This document shows positions 1 through 5,150 of a stretch of DNA of 5,809 nucleotides, one piece after another (the stretch's first letter is position 1; every line of letters starts with the position of its first letter). The DNA is taken from contig QFOL01000270.1 in assembly GCA_003241215.1 (NCBI GenBank), forward strand, positions 1 to 5,809. The letters run 5' to 3'. The DNA is from Agrobacterium fabrum (GTDB taxonomy: Bacteria > Pseudomonadota > Alphaproteobacteria > Rhizobiales > Rhizobiaceae). Made by a program: the position numbers and the translations under genes. The notes beneath the pieces were generated by a model, which was not told the origin of the DNA, searched no databases, and was given only the letters and a program-made list of their open reading frames with translations.

Positions 1-482
1 CCGCGTTTTTCTTTCGGCGGCAGATGCGCGCCAAGCGACAGCCAGCCATCGAGCTCGGTCACCCGCACCTGATAGTCACCTTCGAATAGCCGCGCGAGCG
101 CGCGGCTGTCATCCGGGTGCAGTTCCATGGCCGAAAGCCGGTCCTGCGGGCGAAACAGCATACGCGCGAGTTTCGGTGAGCCGGGGTAGAATTTGACACC
201 GCCTTCAGGATTGAGTTCCTTCACGGCGGCAAGATAGGGCTCCAGCAGCTCGGCGATAGGGTCGGGCAGATCACCCTCCATCAGCTTTCCGATGCCGGTC
301 TGCCATTCGCCGGTTTTCTGCGCCTCTTCAGACGTCAGGTCGTAAAGACCGATGCCGGCATGGGTGTCCAGTACCCGAAAGGCCTTGTCCTTGTTCTGCA
401 GGTAACGCACGAGGCGGGCGAGAACGGCATGTTTGAGGACATCCGCGAAATTGCCGGCGTGATAAATGTGGCGGTAGTTCAT
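1..482 (-). CDS. rlmJ: 23S rRNA (adenine-2030-N6)-methyltransferase RlmJ, C-terminus cut by window edge
   Basis: The reverse strand from the ATG at 482-480 reads open to the left edge, giving about 160 residues beginning MNYRHIYHAGNFADVLKH. This matches the N-terminus of RlmJ (formerly YhiR), a cytoplasmic enzyme that uses S-adenosylmethionine to methylate N6 of A2030 in 23S rRNA. Visible family motifs are the K17-H18 pair in the N-terminal HAGN-ADVLKH block, LDTHAG around H41, the FYPGSP block, the acidic ELHP segment and a DGW near the edge. E. coli RlmJ is 280 residues, so a little over half is present; the catalytic DPPY motif should lie just beyond position 1. The start is chosen because the conserved N-terminus begins there. 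The ribosome binding site is weak (a purine-rich GCGAGA around 489-494). It is transcribed divergently from the oxidoreductase, with only 54 bp between the two genes, so control regions must be compact or overlap. Family assignment is confident. Confidence 0.93.
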   Translation of the reverse strand, partial: MNYRHIYHAGNFADVLKHAVLARLVRYLQNKDKAFRVLDTHAGIGLYDLTSEEAQKTGEWQTGIGKLMEGDLPDPIAELLEPYLAAVKELNPEGGVKFYPGSPKLARMLFRPQDRLSAMELHPDDSRALARLFEGDYQVRVTELDGWLSLGAHLPPKEKR

Positions 483-508
483 GGATGTGTCTCGCTTGCC
501 GTTTATCC

Positions 509-529
509 GGATGAATGGTCAGGATGAAT
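509..529. repeat. Perfect 8-bp direct repeat in the rlmJ / oxidoreductase divergent gap
   Basis: GGATGAAT occurs at 509-516 and again at 522-529, separated by 5 bp, giving a 13-bp period. It sits in the 54-bp gap (483-536) between two divergent genes, where promoters and operators for both must lie. Paired direct repeats with about one helical turn between them are a common arrangement for response-regulator or similar tandem binding sites. The second copy is also part of the purine-rich stretch that could serve as ribosome binding site (AGGA, 521-524) for the ATG at 537. No convincing -35/-10 pair was found in the gap. The function is inferred, and chance is possible for an 8-mer. Confidence 0.35.
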
Positions 530-536
530 ATTCTTG

Positions 537-2679
537 ATGGACGTCACTTCGGCCTTTTTGCCGCGCTGAAAAAGCCGCCGCCAAGACCGAAGTCCGTATC
601 GGCCACACGGTCTGCCCGCATGACTGTCCGAGCGCCTGCGCGCTGGAGGTCGACATCAATGCGGATGGCCGCATCGGCCGCGTGCGCGGGGCTAACGCCA
701 ATACTTACACCGCCGGCGTGATCTGCGCCAAGGTGGCGCGTTATTCCGAGCGCATCTACCACCCCGGCCGTTTGTTGACCCCGAAGCGTCGCAAGGGGGC
801 GAAGGGCGCCGGTGACTGGCAGGAAGTCTCCTGGGAAGCGGCGCTGGACGAGGTGGCCGATGCTCTCGTTAAAGCCGAGGCGCGGCACGGCGCGGAGGCC
901 ATCTGGCCCTATTTTTACGCCGGCACCATGGGGCAGGTACAGCGCGATTCCATCGAGCGCCTGCGCCACGCCAAGAAATATTCCGGCTTCTTCGGTTCGA
1001 TCTGCACCAACATGGCCTGGACCGGTTATGTGATGGGCACCGGCGCGTTGCGCGGTCCGGATCCGCGCGAGATCGCCAAGGCCGATGTCGTCGTCATCTG
1101 GGGCACCAACGCGGTCGCCACGCAGGTCAATGTCATGACCCATGCGGTGAAAGCCCGCAAGGAGCGCGGCGCGAAGATCGTCGTCGTCGATATCTACGAC
1201 AATCCGACCATGAAGCAGGCGGATATGCGCATGGTCGTCCGTCCTGGTACGGATGCGGCGCTCGCCTGCGCCATCATGCATATCGCCTTCCGCGACGGTT
1301 ACGCCGACCGCGAATACATGGCGCGCTTCGCCGACGATCCGGCTGGGCTTGAGGCCCATCTGAAGACGAAGACGCCGCAATGGGCCGCCGAAATCACCGG
1401 CCTCTCGGTGGAGGAGATCGAGGATTTCGCGCGGCTGGTCGGCACCACGAAAAAGACCTTTTTCCGGTTGGGTTACGGTTTTGCCCGCCAGCGCAACGGC
1501 GCGGTCGCCATGCATGCGGCCCTGTCGATCGCCACGGTGCTCGGTTGCTGGCAATATGAGGGTGGGGGCGCCTTCCACAATAATGGCGATATTTTCCGCC
1601 TCAACAAGTCGGAACTGATGGGCACCGCCTATGCCGATCCGGATGTCCGCCAGCTCGACCAGTCGCAGATCGGCCGCGTGCTGACGGGAGATGCGCAGGC
1701 GCTGCGCCACGGCGGCCCGGTGACGGCGCTCCTTATCCAGAACACCAATCCGGTCAATGTCGCACCTGAACAGCGTCTGGTGAAGCAGGGCTTCCTGCGC
1801 GACGACCTGTTTGTCGCCGTGCATGAGCAGTTCATGACCGAGACGGCCGAGGTGGCTGATATCGTTCTGCCTGCCACCATGTTTCTGGAGCATGACGACA
1901 TCTACCGCGCCGGCGGCCAGAACCATATTCTGCTTGGACCCAAACTGGTGGAGCCGCCGGAAACGGTGCGCACCAACCTCTTCGTCATCGAGGAACTGGC
2001 AAAGCGTCTCGGCATCGACCACATGCCGGGCTTCGGCCTTTCGGCGCGCGATCATGTGGACCGCATGCTGAAAGTCAGCGGCTGGGGCGATTTCGATACG
2101 CTGGCGGAAGAAAAATGGATCGATGCGCAGCCGTCCTTCGAGGTGGCGCATTATCTCGAAGGGTTCGGCTATGGCGATGGCAAATTCCGTTTCAGCCCTG
2201 AATGGGCGACGGGACCCTCGCCGAACAGGCCGCCGAAAAATATCGGCGTGATGGGCCCCGTTTCGCAATTTCCGAAGTTCCCGGATCAGGTGGACGTCAT
2301 CGAAACCGCGGATGCGGATCATCCGTTCCGGCTCGCGACATCGCCGGCGCGTAATTTCCTGAACTCCACTTTCGCGGAAACCAAAACTTCCGTGCAGAAG
2401 GAAGGCCGCCCGGAATTGATGATCTGTCCTGAAGATGCCGCCACGAACGGGATCGCCGATGGCGACATCGTCCGCATCGGCAACGGCCGCGGCGAAGTGC
2501 GGCTCCACGCAAAAATCGTGGAGGGTGCAAGGCCGGGCGTGCTGATTGCCGAGGGACTGTGGCCCAACAAAGCGCATCTGGACGGCGAGGGCATCAATGT
2601 CCTGACCGGGGCCGATGCCGTGGCTCCCTATGGCGGCGCCGCTTTCCATGACAACAAGGTCTGGCTGAGCAAGAACTGA
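537..2679 (+). CDS. Single-subunit molybdopterin oxidoreductase (Mo/W-bis-MGD, 4Fe-4S), with a disrupted reading frame at its start
   Basis: This is a DMSO-reductase superfamily (BisC-like) catalytic protein of about 713 residues when read from the ATG at 537. In order, it has a 4Fe-4S motif CPHDCPSAC followed by VIC (C-x3-C-x3-C-x28-C; cysteines at about residues 26, 30, 34, 63), a GSICTNMAWTGY segment whose Cys (codon 1003-1005) aligns with the Mo-ligating Cys of Nas/Nap nitrate reductases, MGD-contacting stretches WGTNAVATQ and NTNPVNVAPEQ, and a C-terminal dinucleotide-binding domain from about residue 590 (SPARNFLNS, GDIVRIGNGRGEV). No Tat signal is seen, so it is probably cytoplasmic. 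No electron-transfer or membrane subunit is adjacent, and the substrate cannot be told. The coding frame is open from 538 but contains no ATG/GTG/TTG before GTG 682, which would delete the first three cluster cysteines. The ATG at 537 (AGGA at 521-524) is in another frame that stops at 567-569, implying a +1 or -2 indel around 555-567. It leads a likely operon with two Nudix genes. Confidence 0.85.
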
Positions 2680-2691
2680 CGGAAGATTTGA

Positions 2692-3288
2692 ATGACGAAG
2701 TTCGACAATGTGAAGATCGAGATTCTGAAAGACGAGACGCTTTCGAAGAACTGGTATCATCTCCGTAACATCACCTACAACTACACCAATTCTCGCGGAG
2801 AGACGAAGCTCATCAGGCGCGAAGCCTATGATCGCGGCAATGGTGCGACGATCCTCCTCTACGATCCACGCCGCCAGGCCGTGGTGCTGGTGAGACAGTT
2901 CCGCATGCCGGCCCACGTGAACGGCCATCACGGCTGGCTGCTCGAAACGCCTGCCGGCCTGCTGGATGGCGATAATCCGGCCGAGGCCATTCGCCGCGAA
3001 GTGGCGGAAGAAACCGGTTATGTCGTCAAGGATGTGCGCTTCCTGTTCAAGTCTTTCATGTCGCCCGGGTCCGTGACCGAAATCATCCACTTCTTCGCCG
3101 CGACCGTCGAATCGTCGGATCGTGTGGAGGAGGGCGGTGGCGCCGTGCATGAGGACGAGGATATCGAGGTCGTGGAAATCGCCCTGGACGATGCCCTGAA
3201 AATGATAGAAACCGGTGATATCTGCGACGGCAAGACGATCATGCTGCTGCAATGGGCGGCCCTGAACCGTCATTCTCTCACCATTTGA
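2692..3288 (+). CDS. nudK: NudK-like Nudix hydrolase (GDP-mannose pyrophosphatase family)
   Basis: This 198-residue protein closely resembles E. coli NudK (191 residues) along its whole length, including LRNITYNYT, the YDRGNGATILLYD block, VRQFR, the ETPAGLLD lead-in, MSPGSVTEIIHFF and a late acidic EDEDIEV stretch. NudK hydrolyses GDP-mannose, and less well other nucleoside-diphosphate sugars, to GMP and a sugar phosphate, using Mg2+. The Nudix box spans about residues 89-110 and ends REVAEETGY; the metal-binding glutamates E103, E106 and E107 are present. The first Glu of the canonical box (after Gly-x5) is Asn95 here, and the Gly-to-Arg spacing is one residue shorter than the general consensus, a spacing shared with E. 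coli NudK. The start follows a GGAAG ribosome binding site (2681-2685) with 6 nt spacing. The gene begins 12 nt after the oxidoreductase stop, so translation is probably coupled within one operon. The family is confident; the exact substrate in this organism is not shown by sequence. Confidence 0.88.
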   Translation: MTKFDNVKIEILKDETLSKNWYHLRNITYNYTNSRGETKLIRREAYDRGNGATILLYDPRRQAVVLVRQFRMPAHVNGHHGWLLETPAGLLDGDNPAEAIRREVAEETGYVVKDVRFLFKSFMSPGSVTEIIHFFAATVESSDRVEEGGGAVHEDEDIEVVEIALDDALKMIETGDICDGKTIMLLQWAALNRHSLTI

Positions 3289-3312
3289 TATTCCAACCTC
3301 GACGGAGCGCTC

Positions 3313-3924
3313 ATGAATGTATCGCTGACGAAAGCGCCCGCCGCCGAGGCGGACAGGGTTCGGCTGGTGGAGAAGGAAACGGTCTGGAAAGGCTTCGTGC
3401 ACATGCAGAAGCTTGTTTTCGACCAGCGCATGCCGGATGGCAGGACCATCCGCATCGTCCGGGAAGTCCATGACCACGGCAGCGCCGCCGCCATTCTTCT
3501 TTATGATCCGAAACGCGACAGCGTGGTGATGGTGCGCCAGTTCCGTCCCGCTGCTTTCGTGAATGGCGATCCGAGTTTCATGATCGAGGTGCCGGCAGGC
3601 CTGCTCGATGACGATGCTGCAGCGGATGCCATCCGGCGTGAGGCGATGGAAGAATCCGGCTACGCCGTCGAAAAGGTCGATTATCTCTTCGATATGTATG
3701 CCAGCCCCGGCACGCTGACGGAAAAGGTCAGTCTCTTCGTCGCCCGCATCGATCTCGACGTGCAGGCCGGCAGCGGCGGCGGACTTGAGGACGAAGGTGA
3801 GGATCTGGAGGTTCTGACCTACGGGCTGGACGAGGCCTTCGCGATGATCGCCTCGGGTGAAATCACCGATTCCAAGACCATCATTCTGCTGCAATGGGCG
3901 ATGTTGAACCGCGCCCGGCTTTGA
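3313..3924 (+). CDS. Second NudK-related Nudix hydrolase, diverged tandem paralogue
   Basis: This 203-residue cytoplasmic Nudix protein is colinear with the preceding one. Shared blocks include AILLYDP, VRQFR, VNG, the PAGLLD lead-in, a Nudix box at about 96-117 ending RREAMEESGY, an SPG-TE motif, an acidic ED-E-LEV stretch and a near-identical C-terminus (LLQWA-LNR). Catalytic E110, E113 and E114 are present, so an active pyrophosphohydrolase is expected. The first Glu of the Nudix consensus is Ala102. The NudK signature DRGNGA is changed to DHGSAA (residues 54-59) and the N-terminal 50 residues differ, so the substrate may differ from GDP-mannose; an ADP-ribose or other NDP-sugar pyrophosphatase is possible. 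GGAG at 3303-3306 lies 6 nt before the ATG. The 24-nt gap from the upstream Nudix gene suggests co-transcription. The pair most simply arose by tandem duplication followed by divergence. It ends tail-to-tail with a leftward coding remnant whose stop lies 7 nt away. Confidence 0.85.
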   Translation: MNVSLTKAPAAEADRVRLVEKETVWKGFVHMQKLVFDQRMPDGRTIRIVREVHDHGSAAAILLYDPKRDSVVMVRQFRPAAFVNGDPSFMIEVPAGLLDDDAAADAIRREAMEESGYAVEKVDYLFDMYASPGTLTEKVSLFVARIDLDVQAGSGGGLEDEGEDLEVLTYGLDEAFAMIASGEITDSKTIILLQWAMLNRARL

Positions 3925-3931
3925 ACGGACC

Positions 3932-4096
3932 TTAAACGAACGCGACGTTTTCCAGCTTTGCGGCAGCCGCGAGCTTTCTGTCCTGTGTTACCAGAGGCGC
4001 GTTGTTGGGAGCGCCATCGTACTTGGTCAAGTGGTTGGCCAAGTACGTCAGATCGATCTCTTTTCGACGATCGCCATCGAAATCAGAAGCGACCTT
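3932..4096 (-). pseudogene. C-terminal coding remnant, possibly of a PIN-like domain protein
   Basis: On the reverse strand a frame is open from 4096 down to a TAA at 3934-3932 (54 residues) but has no plausible start; a TGA at 4099-4097 closes it upstream. The C-terminal part contains APLVTQDRKLAAAAKLENVA, which resembles the last strand-helix region of PIN nucleases and related toxins, where an acidic residue in an LVT-x-D motif lies near the active site, followed by a short helix and a final strand. Codons (AGA, GTA, ACA, several TTG) are less GC-biased than in the neighbours, consistent with transferred or decaying DNA. The upstream end runs out inside the last codons of the omptin gene, as if the rest of the old gene had been replaced there. 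The remnant status is reasonably supported; the PIN assignment is tentative, made by eye on a short stretch. Confidence 0.4.
4019..4046. repeat. 28-nt inverted repeat able to form a 12-bp hairpin
   Basis: Arms GTACTTGGTCAA (4019-4030) and TTGGCCAAGTAC (4035-4046) are complementary at 11 of 12 positions and flank a 4-nt loop GTGG. The single exception is a G-U wobble in rightward RNA but an A-C mismatch in leftward RNA, so rightward transcripts fold more stably. It lies 94 nt after the second Nudix gene and 37 nt after the omptin stop, between convergent genes. No U-run follows either arm, so it is not a standard intrinsic terminator; a 3'-end stabilising hairpin or a protein-binding dyad are alternatives. 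Confidence 0.5.
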
Positions 4097-5018
4097 TCAC
4101 ACCCATCCCCACAAAAATCGACTGCAGGTCGCCGCCGCCGGCATTCTTTTCCGATGACAGGTTTCCGGCGCCTGCGCCGCTATAGTGGGTGTCTCCGCGC
4201 CCGAGGCTTGTATAGTCATACGCGCCGTCGAGATAGATCGAGGCATTCTCGGTCAGATCATAGGCGACGCCGGCCTTTACCCCGAACATGCCGGCGACGT
4301 CGAATTTGTCGGTAAAGCGCATGTCGCGCAGCCAGTGATCGTCCGTCGCCTTGCCATAGACCATGGCGCCGCCTTCAAGGCCCGCATTGAACGACCAGTT
4401 GCCGAACCTCTGGCCACCCGTCAGGTTGCCGTAGAAAACCGGGATTTGCTGGCGGTAAGTGATCCCCTTGAGGCCATCCTTGAATTTGCCCGAAAAATCA
4501 CGGGGGGAGAAAACGCTGTAAACGGCGTTGCCGCCATAAGCCGACCATTGCACGTCCGTATATCGAAAACCGACGCCGGCGCTGAGATATTGCTGCGGAT
4601 CGTCCAGCAACATACGATTGAGTTCGAGGCTTCCCGAAAAATAATGGTCGAGGCGGGTATCGTCGTGTTGCGAGCGATCGCTCCAGCCATTCTTGGAGCT
4701 GTCCTTATAAAACGGCCATTGCCAGTCATAGTCGGTCATGTAGCCATCGCCTTCAAAGCCGACGCGGCCTTCCGCCTTGACGCGCCAGCCGGGCGCAAGT
4801 TCAAGTCCGAGCGAGCCGCGCAAGGCTACGGCGTTTTTGGTTTCCCATTCGAGTTCGCTCACCTTGCGGCCGCCGAGATGAACGGTTTCCGTCGCGCGAA
4901 GATTGAGAACGCCGGCATCCAGCGAGGCTGTAACGCCGCCTTGCTCAGCCGCGACCGGCAGGCTGGCGCCCGCCAGCAGGACAACCGAAAGCGGCAGGGA
5001 AAGTCTCGAAAATCGCAT
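4083..5018 (-). CDS. Omptin-family outer-membrane protease (OmpT/Pla-like)
   Basis: This 311-residue protein starts with a Sec signal peptide (MRFSRL, hydrophobic core to about residue 21, likely cleaved after VAA at 24) and ends with a terminal Phe, as expected for a beta-barrel folded by the BAM machinery. Alternating aromatic strands run throughout. It matches the omptin family of ten-stranded surface proteases: the first catalytic pair is in TDYDW (D96, D98, corresponding to OmpT D83 and D85) and the second in TDDHW (D226, H228, corresponding to OmpT D210 and H212). The intervening pattern of a Trp-rich acidic loop, then WSD-S-HDDT-L, also follows OmpT. Mature length (about 287) is near OmpT's 297, so the protein is probably complete and active. 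Substrates would be surface or environmental peptides; the role in this organism is unknown. The ATG has a strong AGGAG (5024-5028), 5 nt upstream. It is transcribed leftward in the same direction as purN but separated by 132 bp of AT-rich DNA, suggesting its own promoter. Confidence 0.88.
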   Translation of the reverse strand: MRFSRLSLPLSVVLLAGASLPVAAEQGGVTASLDAGVLNLRATETVHLGGRKVSELEWETKNAVALRGSLGLELAPGWRVKAEGRVGFEGDGYMTDYDWQWPFYKDSSKNGWSDRSQHDDTRLDHYFSGSLELNRMLLDDPQQYLSAGVGFRYTDVQWSAYGGNAVYSVFSPRDFSGKFKDGLKGITYRQQIPVFYGNLTGGQRFGNWSFNAGLEGGAMVYGKATDDHWLRDMRFTDKFDVAGMFGVKAGVAYDLTENASIYLDGAYDYTSLGRGDTHYSGAGAGNLSSEKNAGGGDLQSIFVGMGVKGRF

Positions 5019-5076
5019 AATCGCTCCTGAGTGACCGGAGGGCCAGGAATAATGGCCGTTGCGGACACTAAAGATG

Positions 5077-5107
5077 ATTATGGTAAATGATCGGTTTATT
5101 TTTCCAA
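5077..5107 (-). promoter_or_regulatory. Candidate promoter for the omptin gene
   Basis: On the reverse strand a CATAAT (5082-5077) matches five of six bases of the -10 consensus and lies 19 bp after a TTGGAA (5107-5102) that matches four of six -35 bases. It is 58 nt upstream of the omptin ATG and sits in the only clearly AT-rich part of the window. The 19-bp spacing is longer than the 17 bp optimum. The -35 overlaps the dyad at 5106-5129, so a regulator bound there could control access. This is a consensus match by eye only. Confidence 0.35.
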
Positions 5108-5129
5108 AAATACCGTGTCTGGTATTTTT
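5106..5129 (-). terminator. AT-rich dyad after purN: possible terminator or operator
   Basis: AAAAATACC (5106-5114) and GGTATTTTT (5121-5129) are perfect inverted repeats around a 6-nt loop. In leftward RNA the hairpin begins 21 nt after the purN stop and its 3' arm is a U-run, as in a weak bidirectional intrinsic terminator. However, only the inner two base pairs are G-C, so the stem is unstable, and the dyad touches the candidate -35 of the omptin promoter. It may therefore be a regulator-binding site instead, or serve both roles. Confidence 0.45.
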
Positions 5130-5150
5130 TGTACTTTAGGAATAACTTTA

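Noticed and set aside
535..537. In-frame TGA read as selenocysteine in a longer oxidoreductase
   Set aside because: In selenocysteine-containing members the residue occupies the metal-ligand site, and here that site is an ordinary Cys (1003-1005). The TGA lies in a non-conserved N-terminal tail, and ATG 511 has no good ribosome binding site.
564..573. Programmed frameshift of the prfB or A-AAA-AAG type at CGCTGAAAAA
   Set aside because: There is no CTT-TGA with a close internal Shine-Dalgarno. The A-run is preceded by G, so the efficient heptamer is absent, and the -1 direction from the 515 frame has no supporting start context. An indel is simpler.
682..684. GTG 682 as the start of the oxidoreductase
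   Set aside because: The same frame continues upstream through a textbook CPHDCPSAC cluster motif and conserved flanking residues. Starting here would leave only one of the four cluster cysteines, and no ribosome binding site is evident.
544..3894. A 1116-codon open reading frame on the - strand antisense to the oxidoreductase and both Nudix genes
   Set aside because: Its length is striking, but it runs antisense to three genes with clear family motifs. Its product is rich in His, Arg, Gly and Ala with no recognisable domain. Such frames arise when GC-biased third positions suppress antisense stops.
3952..3980. GC-rich GCGGCAGCCGC palindrome as terminator of the Nudix operon
   Set aside because: The loop would be too small for the full stem, the stem shortens to four pairs, and only a broken pyrimidine run follows. 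It also falls within the coding remnant.
4185..5030. A 281-codon + strand frame opposite the omptin gene
   Set aside because: The opposite strand encodes a protein with a signal peptide, both omptin catalytic pairs and a good ribosome binding site. This frame shows no recognisable domain and is explained as a coding shadow.
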